From Bacillota bacterium (GTDB taxonomy: Bacteria; Bacillota; Clostridia; DSM-8532), in NCBI GenBank assembly GCA_023440865.1, contig JAEXRM010000199.1, forward strand, positions 1-15,699: a DNA stretch of 15,699 nucleotides. The letters run 5' to 3'. A model generated the notes under the pieces. It saw only the letters and a list, made by a program, of their open reading frames with translations. It was not told the DNA's origin and ran no database searches. The position numbers and the translations under genes were made by a program. Below are positions 7,166-13,227 of the stretch, piece by piece; within the stretch, counting starts at the first letter, position 1; each line of letters begins with the position of its first letter.

Positions 7166-7194
7166 TTGACAGGGTTCCGGGCGTCCTCTATAAT
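7166..7194 (+). promoter_or_regulatory. Consensus sigma-A promoter for greA
   Basis: TTGACA (7166-7171) and TATAAT (7189-7194) are both perfect and are separated by exactly 17 bp. The predicted start site is near 7201, about 86 nt before the greA start codon. This is the strongest promoter by sequence in the window. Confidence 0.92.
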
Positions 7195-7217
7195 AGTGGA
7201 ATTGAATCAGGAAATGT

Positions 7218-7265
7218 GTGGAATCCGGCATCGGCGACCGCCGGCTCGAAGCGGTTCGGTTCCAC
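7218..7265 (+). promoter_or_regulatory. Cloverleaf-like leader structure of greA
   Basis: Outer arms GTGGAA (7218-7223) and TTCCAC (7260-7265) enclose two hairpins: CCGGC/GCCGG (7225-7229, 7240-7244) and CGAA-GCGG-TTCG (7247-7258). Together they would make a compact three-way junction ending 8 nt before the ribosome binding site. Folding was judged by hand only. Confidence 0.45.
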
Positions 7266-7286
7266 CACCCGGAAGGAGAAACTGCC

Positions 7287-7763
7287 ATGAGCGCAAAAGA
7301 AGTGCTTCTGACATACGAAGGCCTGAAGAAGCTTGAAGAGGAGCTCGACTACCTCAAGGGCGACAAGCGCAAGGAAAATGCCGAGCGCATCAAGGCGGCG
7401 CTGGCATTCGGAGACATTTCCGAGAACTCCGAGTATGACGACGCCAAGAACGAACAGGCGCAGAACGAAGCGCGCATCATGCAGCTCGAAGGCATGCTCA
7501 AGCACGCGACCGTCATCGACGACGAGGAAGTGGACACGCGCACCGTCATGATCGGCACCCATGTGCACATCCGCGAGACGAAGACGAAGGATGAGATGGA
7601 TTTCCACATCGTCGGCTCCACCGAGGCCGATCCGATGCAGGGCCGCATCTCCAACGAATCGCCCCTGGGCTCCTCGCTGCTGGGGCACAAGGTCGGCGAC
7701 ACCGTCGAAATCGAGGCGCCGAACGGCAAGCACAAGTACAAGATCATCGACATCCACAAGTAA
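7287..7763 (+). CDS. greA: Transcription elongation factor GreA
   Basis: The protein has 158 residues, the standard length. GreA enters the secondary channel of RNA polymerase and stimulates cleavage of backtracked RNA. The N-terminal antiparallel coiled coil occupies about residues 1-75; its tip carries GDISENSEYDDAKNEQ with the acidic residues near 43 and 46 that assist cleavage. The C-terminal FKBP-like domain follows, including ISNESPLGSSLLGHKVGDTV near 120-139. The start at 7287 is supported by AAGGAG (7273-7278) 8 nt upstream; the frame is open for 23 more codons upstream, but those lie in the structured leader and are not GreA-like. It has its own consensus promoter. Confidence 0.97.
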   Translation: MSAKEVLLTYEGLKKLEEELDYLKGDKRKENAERIKAALAFGDISENSEYDDAKNEQAQNEARIMQLEGMLKHATVIDDEEVDTRTVMIGTHVHIRETKTKDEMDFHIVGSTEADPMQGRISNESPLGSSLLGHKVGDTVEIEAPNGKHKYKIIDIHK

Positions 7764-7971
7764 GGCGCGGGATGGGAATGACCTGCTCTTTCTCGGAATC
7801 GGCGCATGCGCGTTCCCCGCAATGCACCAGACAGTCCTGGCAAATGCTGCACATTGGCAGGATCAATGGCGCGTTCGGCATGGTGATCCGTAGCCAATGG
7901 AGCTGGTTGCCTGTCCCAAGGGTGAGCGAAGGAAGGATATCTTCCGCCAGCGGAGCCGCATGTGTCCGTCC

Positions 7972-7997
7972 GTTGCGGTGTTGCCGCAACTTTGCTT
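7972..7997 (+). terminator. Probable greA terminator
   Basis: GTTGCGG (7972-7978) and CCGCAAC (7984-7990) form a perfect 7-bp stem with a 5-nt loop, followed by TTTGCTT. The T tract is interrupted, so it may be only partly efficient. It overlaps the -35 of the lysS promoter. Confidence 0.65.
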
Positions 7998-8024
7998 GAT
8001 CCGCCTCCGTCGTTCCTGTATAAT
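7996..8024 (+). promoter_or_regulatory. Sigma-A promoter for lysS and possibly the downstream operon
   Basis: TTGATC (7996-8001) and a perfect TATAAT (8019-8024) are spaced by 17 bp. The predicted start is near 8031. It is the only clear sigma-A promoter before the J-domain gene and the rsbV/rsbW/sigma genes, so read-through from here may serve them. Confidence 0.8.
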
Positions 8025-8042
8025 CAACAAATAGACCATCTA

Positions 8043-8074
8043 CAGTTTACATGAAAATGTAGACTGTTTTTTTT
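8043..8074 (+). terminator. Intrinsic terminator in the lysS leader (attenuator)
   Basis: CAGTTTACAT (8043-8052) pairs with ATGTAGACTG (8057-8066) over 10 bp including one G-U pair, closed by a GAAA tetraloop and followed by eight Ts (8067-8074). The stem starts only about 12 nt after the predicted lysS start site. A competing 6-bp pairing TCTACA (8039-8044) with TGTAGA (8058-8063) is possible. As it lies between promoter and gene, it should act as an attenuator. Confidence 0.85.
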
Positions 8075-8145
8075 GCCATCGGACGCAATGCCTGCCGGAA
8101 ACGGATATGGGGCAGCGGACAGAGCAATACGGCCAGGAGGCATGC

Positions 8146-9660
8146 ATGACAGACCACCAGGAACCCGTACAGGCAATGAACGGCTCGGAAACGGAAGCCG
8201 ACCTCAGTGAGATTCTCCGCGTCCGCCGCGCCAAGCTGGCTGAGCTGCAGGAGGCGGGGAAGGATCCGTTCGAGGTTGTGAAGTACGACGTCGACACCGC
8301 CATCTGTGCCATACAGGCCAACTACGAGGGGTATGAGGGCAGACGCGTCTCGATCGCCGGCAGGCTCATGAGCAAGCGCGGCATGGGCAAGTCCACATTC
8401 TGCGACCTGCAGGACCGCGACGGCCGCATCCAGCTGTATGTGCGCATCAACGAGCTGGGCGAGGAGGCTTATGAGGCGTTCAAGAAGCTCGACCTCGGCG
8501 ACTTGGTCGGTGTGAAGGGCGAGGTCTTCAAGACCCGGGCCGGCGAAACTTCCGTGAAGGTCGACGCCTGCACGCTGCTGGCCAAGTCGCTCCGCCCGAT
8601 GCCGGAGAAGTTCCATGGCCTGAAGGATCCGGACACGCGTTATCGGCAGCGCTATCTCGACCTCATCGTCAATCCCGAGGTTCGCCGCACCTTCATCGTG
8701 CGCAGCCGCATCATCGCCGCGATCCGTCGGTTTCTCGACGGCCGCGGATTCCTCGAGGTCGACACCCCCATCCTCAACACCATCGCCGGTGGCGCGACCG
8801 CGCGCCCGTTCATCACCCATCACAACACGCTCGATTTGGACATGTACATGCGCATCGCGCCCGAGCTGTTCCTCAAGCGGCTCATCGTGGGCGGCATGGA
8901 ACGCGTTTATGAGATCGGCCGCATGTTCCGCAACGAGGGCATGTCGATCAAGCACAACCCCGAGTTCACGATGATGGAGCTTTACCAGGCCTACACCGAC
9001 TACCACGGCATGATGGAGATCGCGGAAACCATGGTCTCCTCCGTCGCGCAGGAGGTGCTCGGCACGATGAGGATCTCCTACCAGGGGACGGAGATCGACC
9101 TCACGCCGCCCTGGAACCGTCTGACCATGGTTGAAGCCGTGAAGCAATACGCCGGCGTCGACTTTGACGCCATCGCAGACACCGCGGCAGCCGTTGCGGT
9201 CGCCCGCGAGAAGGGTGTCCATCTGACCGGCAATCCTGTCAAGGGAGAGATCCTGAACCTGTTCTTTGAGGAGTTCGTCGAGCCGAATCTCATCCAGCCC
9301 ACCTTCATCCTCGACTACCCCGTCGAGGTGTCTCCGCTGACCAAGCGCAAGCCCGGCAAGCCGGAGCTGGTGGAACGATTCGAGTTCTTCATCACCGCCC
9401 GCGAGTTCGGCAACGCCTATTCCGAACTCAACGATCCCATCGACCAGAAGGAACGCTTCCTGGCCCAGGTCAAGAAGCGCGAGGCGGGGGACGAGGAGGC
9501 CAACATGATGGACGACGACTACGTCACCGCGCTTGAGCACGGCCTGCCTCCGACCGGGGGGCTTGGCATCGGCATCGACCGGCTCATCATGCTCCTGACC
9601 GATTCCTACTCCATCCGCGACGTGCTGCTGTTTCCGACGATGAAGCCGCGCGACAACTGA
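8146..9660 (+). CDS. lysS: Lysyl-tRNA synthetase, class II
   Basis: The protein has 504 residues, normal for class II LysRS, which charges tRNA-Lys in the cytoplasm. An OB-fold anticodon-binding domain covers about 67-147 (VSIAGRLMSKRGMGKSTFCDL). The class II catalytic core follows: motif 1 around GFLEVDTPIL (201-210), motif 2 around RVYEIGRMFRNEG (253-265), and motif 3 GIGIDRLIMLLT near the C-terminus. The ATG at 8146 was chosen because AGGAGG (8135-8140) lies 5 nt upstream; an in-frame ATG at 8107 has no binding site. The start is preceded by a promoter and attenuator. It is followed after 8 nt by the J-domain membrane protein, so they are co-transcribed. Confidence 0.97.
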   Translation: MTDHQEPVQAMNGSETEADLSEILRVRRAKLAELQEAGKDPFEVVKYDVDTAICAIQANYEGYEGRRVSIAGRLMSKRGMGKSTFCDLQDRDGRIQLYVRINELGEEAYEAFKKLDLGDLVGVKGEVFKTRAGETSVKVDACTLLAKSLRPMPEKFHGLKDPDTRYRQRYLDLIVNPEVRRTFIVRSRIIAAIRRFLDGRGFLEVDTPILNTIAGGATARPFITHHNTLDLDMYMRIAPELFLKRLIVGGMERVYEIGRMFRNEGMSIKHNPEFTMMELYQAYTDYHGMMEIAETMVSSVAQEVLGTMRISYQGTEIDLTPPWNRLTMVEAVKQYAGVDFDAIADTAAAVAVAREKGVHLTGNPVKGEILNLFFEEFVEPNLIQPTFILDYPVEVSPLTKRKPGKPELVERFEFFITAREFGNAYSELNDPIDQKERFLAQVKKREAGDEEANMMDDDYVTALEHGLPPTGGLGIGIDRLIMLLTDSYSIRDVLLFPTMKPRDN

Positions 9661-9668
9661 GGTGTGCC

Positions 9669-10541
9669 ATGACGAAAACGGAAGCCCGCGACCTGTTGGG
9701 GCTGCATGAACAGGCGACGCGCGACGAAATCACGAGACGCTACGATGTCCTGGTCCGCAAGCTGCGCGACGAGCCCGAGGGGCAATCGGCCCGGACCATG
9801 GCGCAGGTGGAGGAGGCCTACAAGATCCTCACCGGCATCGCCTGGAAGGATCCGGAGGCGGAAAAGCGGCTTCGCGAGCGCGATGCCCATCCCGGCATCC
9901 TGGCCCGCCTGCTGAAGATGGAGCAGACGAAGCTCGACAACCTGCTGCACTACTACACCAAGCCGGCCATCGCGGTGCTGCTTGCGCTGGCCCTGGTCGT
10001 TTGGATCATTGTCTCCACCGTGTTCCGCCCGAGGGAGGATTTCCGCCTGCTGGCAGCGGGTGACATCTACATCACCGAAGCCGATCGGGTCGAGGAGGCA
10101 ATGAAAACGCTGCTGCCCGGAACAAGCAACCCCATGGTGCAAATCATCTACCTCAGCGGCGAGACCGACGCCTCCATGGAATACACGCTGCAGCAGAAGC
10201 TCATGGTCGAGATCGGGTATGGCGAGCAGGACATCATGCTTGTGGACAGAGCCGTCTACACGAGCTTTGCCGAGCAGGGGGCGTTTGTCCCGCTTGACGA
10301 CATGCTGGCGGAATACGGCACCACCGCCGAGGCCCAGAAGGATCAAGCCGTGGTTGTCCCCGCGGACAACCGGGCGGAAGGGGATGACGGCGGCGCCCAC
10401 GTGTATGGCATCCGTGTGACGGACAGCCGGCTCCTCAAGGAACTGCAGATATATGGAGAGGACATCATCGCCGTATTCGGCCACAAATCGAAATTCCCGG
10501 ACAAGGGTCAAGCGGTGATGCATGCGTTGACCGAACCCTGA
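9669..10541 (+). CDS. Membrane protein with degenerate J domain and extracytoplasmic domain
   Basis: The protein has 290 residues. Residues 1-58 look like a J domain (TEARDLLGLHEQATRDEITRRY, then VEEAYKILTG), but the HPD tripeptide that activates DnaK is missing; the loop reads RDEPEGQS. A basic linker leads to one membrane segment at about 98-118 (AIAVLLALALVVWIIVSTVF). The C-terminal 170 residues should be outside the membrane. They contain YGEQDIMLVDRAVYTSFAEQ followed by GAFVPLDDMLAEYG, which resembles the core of family 1 extracellular solute-binding proteins; that resemblance is by eye. Function is unknown. GAGGTG overlaps the lysS stop and precedes the ATG, so translation is probably coupled. 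Alternative: a lineage-specific protein in which the J-like part is only a protein-binding module. Confidence 0.85.
   Translation: MTKTEARDLLGLHEQATRDEITRRYDVLVRKLRDEPEGQSARTMAQVEEAYKILTGIAWKDPEAEKRLRERDAHPGILARLLKMEQTKLDNLLHYYTKPAIAVLLALALVVWIIVSTVFRPREDFRLLAAGDIYITEADRVEEAMKTLLPGTSNPMVQIIYLSGETDASMEYTLQQKLMVEIGYGEQDIMLVDRAVYTSFAEQGAFVPLDDMLAEYGTTAEAQKDQAVVVPADNRAEGDDGGAHVYGIRVTDSRLLKELQIYGEDIIAVFGHKSKFPDKGQAVMHALTEP
10352..10371. repeat. 8-bp inverted repeat inside the J-domain gene
   Basis: GGTTGTCC (10352-10359) and GGACAACC (10364-10371) are perfect arms around CCGC. It lies within codons for AVVVPADNRAEG. It may be chance in coding sequence, or an mRNA structure that slows or protects the transcript. 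Confidence 0.4.
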
Positions 10542-10558
10542 GCAGCGATGGCAGAAAC

Positions 10559-10571
10559 CATGCCGGGCATG
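10559..10571. repeat. Dyad between the J-domain gene and rsbV-like gene
   Basis: CATGCC and GGCATG flank a single G in the 80-nt gap before the anti-sigma antagonist gene. With a one-base centre it could only act as a DNA-binding site, not as an RNA hairpin. No promoter with both boxes is visible in this gap. Confidence 0.3.
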
Positions 10572-10621
10572 CGCGAGACGCCGCGTGTCCGCCAACAAGA
10601 GGAAATGCGGAGGTACCGGGT

Positions 10622-10942
10622 ATGTTCGAGTTGACGATGGAACGGGATGCGGAACGCGATGCCATGCGCATCCGTGTGGCCGGCGAGGTGGATCTCTTCG
10701 CCGCGCCCGACTTCAAGTGCCGGCTGTACGAAGCGGTCGGCGAAGGGCAGGCGGATGTCGTACTCGACTGCACGGGTCTGGCCTACATCGACAGCACGGG
10801 GCTGGGCATCCTGCTTGGCGCGCTCAAGCGGGTCCGGCAGAACAGCCACCACGTATACATCACCAATCTCAAGGACAGCATCCGCAAGCTGTTCCGCATC
10901 ACGGGCCTCGACAAGGCCTTCATCCTGGAGGAGGCACAATGA
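10622..10942 (+). CDS. STAS-domain anti-sigma factor antagonist (RsbV/SpoIIAA-like)
   Basis: The protein has 106 residues and consists of one STAS domain. It opens with FELTMERDAERDAMRIRVAG, followed by EVDLFAAPDF, and the phosphorylation loop AYIDSTGLGILL places the phosphorylatable serine at Ser58. In such switches the unphosphorylated antagonist binds the anti-sigma kinase and frees the sigma factor; the kinase inactivates it by phosphorylating this serine. GGAGGT (10609-10614) lies 7 nt before the ATG. The stop overlaps the start of the next gene (ATGA at 10939-10942), giving translational coupling. It could be called rsbV or spoIIAA, but the sequence does not decide between stress and sporulation roles. 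Confidence 0.93.
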   Translation: MFELTMERDAERDAMRIRVAGEVDLFAAPDFKCRLYEAVGEGQADVVLDCTGLAYIDSTGLGILLGALKRVRQNSHHVYITNLKDSIRKLFRITGLDKAFILEEAQ

Positions 10943-11337
10943 GCACGGCAGCGAAGATTGTCCTGAGCATTCCGCCCCAGGCCGAATGGATCAGCCTCGT
11001 CCGCCTGACGGCTTCCGGCGTCGCAAACCGGTGCGGCTTCGACATCGACACCATCGAGGACATCAAGGTGTGCGTGTCGGAGATTCTCAACAAGGTCATC
11101 GACTCGTCCTTCGCTTCGGCAGGCCGCAGCGTGTCGTTGTCGTTCGAGGTGCTCGCGGATTCGTTGGCGATGGAGATCAACGGCGAGGGACTTCATGGAA
11201 CCAGCCTTTTCCCGGAGGAAGACGATTTTGCGCTTGCCATCCTTGACACGCTGATGGACGAGGTGGTCCTGTCCGACGATGGCATGGCGGCCGTCCGGCT
11301 GGTCAAGGCGACGGGGAGGGCTGCGGCAGATGATTAG
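10939..11337 (+). CDS. Degenerate RsbW/SpoIIAB-like anti-sigma factor
   Basis: The protein has 132 residues and the overall fold pattern of the GHKL anti-sigma kinases: IPPQAEWISLVRLTASGVANRC (11-32), a helix DIEDIKVCVSE-type segment (about 38-48) and LDTLMDEVVL (102-111). The key boxes are altered. The N box reads SEILNKVIDSS, with Lys52 where the Mg-binding Asn is expected and Ser56 in place of His. The DxGxG box reads NGEGL (81-85). The GLG box reads DFALA (97-101). ATP binding and kinase activity are therefore doubtful, while sigma or antagonist binding may remain. The start overlaps the rsbV-like stop, with GGAGGAGG (10927-10934) upstream; its own stop lies inside the sigma gene. Position between antagonist and sigma factor supports the assignment. 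Confidence 0.85.
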   Translation: MSTAAKIVLSIPPQAEWISLVRLTASGVANRCGFDIDTIEDIKVCVSEILNKVIDSSFASAGRSVSLSFEVLADSLAMEINGEGLHGTSLFPEEDDFALAILDTLMDEVVLSDDGMAAVRLVKATGRAAADD

Positions 11338-12088
11338 GAGAATGCCGGTTCAGGAACGGAGCGAGGAATCGGAGCGCGAGCTGTTCGAGCGTTATGCGCG
11401 CAGCCGTGATGCCGCCCTGCGCAACGAAATCGTCGCCCGGTACCTCTATCTTGCCGACATCATATCCAAGAAATTCAGCAATCGTGGCGTGGAGATGGAT
11501 GACATCTACCAGGTCGCCTGCGTTGCACTCATCAATGCAGTCGAGCGGTTCAACGTCAACGAGGATGTCAAGTTCGTCAGCTTCGCCACCCCCACCGTCA
11601 TTGGCGAGATCAAGCGGTACTTCCGCGACAAGGCGTCTGTCATTCGCATCCCGCGCCGCATCTACGAGGTGTACCAGAAGGTCAACCAGGCGCGCGAATA
11701 CCTGATGCAGCAGCTCAAGCGCGCCCCGCGGGTCGATGAGATCTCGGCGTACCTCAATGTCAAGGAAGAGACGATCCTCGAAATCATCGAGTCCTGGAAT
11801 GTCTACAACATCCAGTCCTTCGACCAGACGCTCTTCGACGAGGACGACCTCGAGCTGCATGAGACGGTCGGTGAGGAGGATGAGACCTTCGAGCGCATCA
11901 ACAACCGTGATTTCCTCGAGAAGACCATGGAGAACTTCAACGAGGCGGAGAAGCAGTTCATCCGGATGCGGTTCTTCGAGAACAAGACCCAGAAGGACAT
12001 CGCCGGTTATTTCGGTGTCTCGCAGATGTATATTTCCCGGCTGGAGAAAAAAACACTCGAGAAGTTCCGAAAGATCCTGAAGAAGTAG
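11330..12088 (+). CDS. RNA polymerase sigma factor, SigB/SigF/SigG family
   Basis: The protein has 252 residues, the usual size for this group of sigma-70 relatives without region 1. Region 2 covers about 32-105, with FVSFATPTVIGEIKRYFRDK containing the -10 recognition helix. Region 3 covers about 108-175. Region 4 covers about 195-250, with the helix-turn-helix KTQKDIAGYFGVSQMYISRLEKK near 219-241. The start at 11330 has GGGGAGGG (11313-11320) nine bases upstream and overlaps the preceding stop by 8 nt; ATG 11342 is too close to its AGGAG. It forms a coupled unit with the antagonist and RsbW-like genes. Whether it is a general stress (SigB) or forespore (SigF) factor cannot be decided; the degenerate partner argues against a standard spoIIA operon. 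Confidence 0.93.
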   Translation: MIRRMPVQERSEESERELFERYARSRDAALRNEIVARYLYLADIISKKFSNRGVEMDDIYQVACVALINAVERFNVNEDVKFVSFATPTVIGEIKRYFRDKASVIRIPRRIYEVYQKVNQAREYLMQQLKRAPRVDEISAYLNVKEETILEIIESWNVYNIQSFDQTLFDEDDLELHETVGEEDETFERINNRDFLEKTMENFNEAEKQFIRMRFFENKTQKDIAGYFGVSQMYISRLEKKTLEKFRKILKK

Positions 12089-12375
12089 CAGGCGTGCCCG
12101 GATGCGCGACACGGGGAGGGCATGCCATCCGCTCCTCGCGCATCGGTGTTGCGCCCGTCTCCCGGCAGAAGCCATCAGGCGCGCAAGCGTTGCATTGCTT
12201 CGGTTACACACGCGATTTGCCGGGTAAGTATCAAGTAGCCGCTGACGAACGGGGCAGGACATCGGGCTGGGATCGATGTCAACTCCGGACCGAAGGGCTG
12301 GAACGAGGCAGGTTGTCCCGCAAGGGAGCAAGACACCGCAGAATCGGTGCCCCGCATGGGGTGTTGCGATGAGAC
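12089..12375. other. Structured intergenic region between sigma factor and second HATPase
   Basis: No gene is visible. The first part has GGCGTGCCC/GGGCATGCC arms (12091-12099, 12118-12126) just after the sigma stop, without a T tract. After the promoter-like site at 12203-12227 come several hairpins: GACATCG/CGATGTC (12258-12264, 12274-12280), TCCC-GCAA-GGGA (a GNRA-type loop, near 12315-12326), CACCG/CGGTG and CCCC-GCAT-GGGG before 12360. Confidence 0.6.
12203..12227 (+). promoter_or_regulatory. Candidate SigB/SigF-type promoter before the second HATPase gene
   Basis: GTTACA (12203-12208), a 13-bp spacer, and GGGTAA (12222-12227) resemble the SigB-type promoter GTTTAA-N12..14-GGGTAT known from Bacillus. 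Four of six and five of six positions agree. No sigma-A promoter with both boxes is seen nearby. It is a match by eye to a short pattern, so it stays a candidate. Confidence 0.45.
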
Positions 12376-12879
12376 ATGCGGAAGCCGAAGGGTCCGATGG
12401 GGGGATTGTCCGGTATGGAGGCTCGTGAAGCCTGCCGTGAACGGCAGGTATACAGCGGCATCATCCACAGTGAGGCGTCAGTTGTCTGCCGTGAGGTCAA
12501 GGTGGTGCTCGACCGGCTGGGTTCCTTCTCCCTCCTGGGGGAGGACGATCATTTCGATGTGAAGGTCATACTCAATGAACTGCTCCAGAACGCGATCCGG
12601 CACGGCAACGAGATGAACGCTTCCAAAATGGTGAGTCTAGACGTGTTTCTCGAAGAAAGCCAGATACTCGAGATATCCGTCGAGGATGAAGGCCCAGGGT
12701 TCGACGTGGAGCGGACACTCGCACAGAAGCGGCGCCGCTGCTTCGATGTCGACGACCTGTGCGACATGGATGAATGCGGTCGCGGGCTGCTGATCATCGA
12801 AACCCTCTGCGACACGGTGCAGCGCAATGCCTCGGGCAACCGCATCACCGTCCGGAAGAAGCTGCATTCCCTGTCCTGA
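12376..12879 (+). CDS. RsbW-like serine kinase / anti-sigma factor (intact HATPase)
   Basis: The protein has up to 167 residues and one GHKL ATPase domain with all boxes present: N box NELLQNAIRHG (67-77; Glu68, Asn72, His76), G1 box VEDEGPGFD (102-110) and G2 box CGRGLLIIETLCDTV (134-148). Such proteins bind a sigma factor and phosphorylate its STAS antagonist. A stop lies just before ATG 12376, which has no clear ribosome binding site. ATG 12415 has GGGGGG (12399-12404) 10 nt upstream and gives 154 residues, nearer the family length, so the true start may be 12415. It lies 287 nt behind the sigma gene rather than in the usual coupled position. It is a good candidate for the working kinase of the module, since the RsbW-like gene at 10939 is degenerate. 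It could also serve an unlinked antagonist. Confidence 0.88.
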   Translation: MRKPKGPMGGLSGMEAREACRERQVYSGIIHSEASVVCREVKVVLDRLGSFSLLGEDDHFDVKVILNELLQNAIRHGNEMNASKMVSLDVFLEESQILEISVEDEGPGFDVERTLAQKRRRCFDVDDLCDMDECGRGLLIIETLCDTVQRNASGNRITVRKKLHSLS

Positions 12880-12953
12880 ATGATACCGTTGTCCCCGTGT
12901 CATGCCTGCTGTTCCATCGACAACCGGCATACGGAAAAATACAAGGAGAAACC

Positions 12954-13008
12954 GGGAATCCGCAAGTCGTCCGAGATCCGTCCGGACGCCCCATGGGGTT
13001 CCCTTTTT
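12954..13008 (+). terminator. Intrinsic terminator after the second HATPase gene
   Basis: GGGAATCC (12954-12961) pairs with GGGTTCCC (12996-13003) including one G-U pair. An inner hairpin CGTCCG/CGGACG (12968-12973, 12983-12988) and a CCCCATGGGG palindrome lie inside. TTTTT (13004-13008) follows directly. It sits 75 nt after the stop and should separate the sigma module from clpE. Confidence 0.7.
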
Positions 13009-13139
13009 CATGCGACAAGCCGGGTACATGGGACGTATGCTGTGCGAGGGGTGTGATTGCCGCCTGTTGTCCCATCGGTCCAGCGGCTTGAAGGTGAGGG
13101 AAGGGCAAACTCGTGGTGGCCTTCCCGGAGACACCATGC

Positions 13140-13145
13140 TATACT
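13140..13145 (+). promoter_or_regulatory. Possible -10 element for the clpE-like gene
   Basis: TATACT matches the sigma-A -10 at five of six positions and lies about 80 nt before the start codon. No good -35 is found 16-18 bp upstream. A poor match to the CtsR heat-shock operator (GGTGAGG-GAA-GGGCAAA, 13093-13109) lies upstream; it agrees well only in the second half-site. Confidence 0.35.
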
Positions 13146-13227
13146 GATATTGTAGGGCGCCTCCGACCGCATCGGCGGAACGCGTCGTTTCCGGGCCGCC
13201 GCCCGTGAAGGACTGGAGAATCGCAGC

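Larger units (their letters stand above)
7764..8145. other. Intergenic region greA-lysS: no gene, terminator, promoter and attenuator
   Basis: No gene is supported in these 382 nt. In order it holds: a stretch (about 7835-7970) resembling the region downstream of the oxidoreductase gene on the minus strand; a small hairpin GGAAG-GATAT-CTTCC (7931-7945); the greA terminator; the lysS promoter; a strong terminator immediately after that promoter; and the lysS ribosome binding site. There is no T-box: the conserved GGGTGGnACCGCG-type element is absent. Confidence 0.75.
12880..13227. other. Intergenic region before clpE: terminator, spacer, weak promoter
   Basis: No gene is supported in these 348 nt. 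It contains the terminator at 12954-13008, a spacer (13010-13110) with a loose resemblance on the minus strand to the region downstream of greA, a possible -10 (TATACT, 13140-13145) and the clpE ribosome binding site. A perfect CtsR or CIRCE operator is absent. Confidence 0.7.

Noticed and set aside
7744..7989. Minus-strand open frame with a Cys-rich CSICQDCLVHCGERAC stretch
   Set aside because: It begins with TTG inside a terminator stem, has no ribosome binding site, overlaps the end of greA, and matches no domain known to me; kept only as part of the possible shared intergenic element.
8075..8145. T-box control of lysS
   Set aside because: The T-box sequence and the long specifier stem-loop are absent; the leader from the promoter to the gene is too short.
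10527..10555. Sigma-A promoter for the antagonist gene (TTGACC at 10527)
   Set aside because: No -10-like hexamer occurs at 16-18 bp; the hexamer lies in the coding end of the J-domain gene.
12310..12375. Faint likeness to part of a cobalamin riboswitch (GGGA..., AATC, GCCCCGCA)
   Set aside because: The conserved order of elements is not kept, the characteristic ACTG segment and receptor parts are missing, and the downstream gene has no link to B12.
13093..13109. CtsR operator before clpE
   Set aside because: Only the second half-site is close to GGTCAAA; the first half-site matches poorly, so it is not called as a feature of its own.
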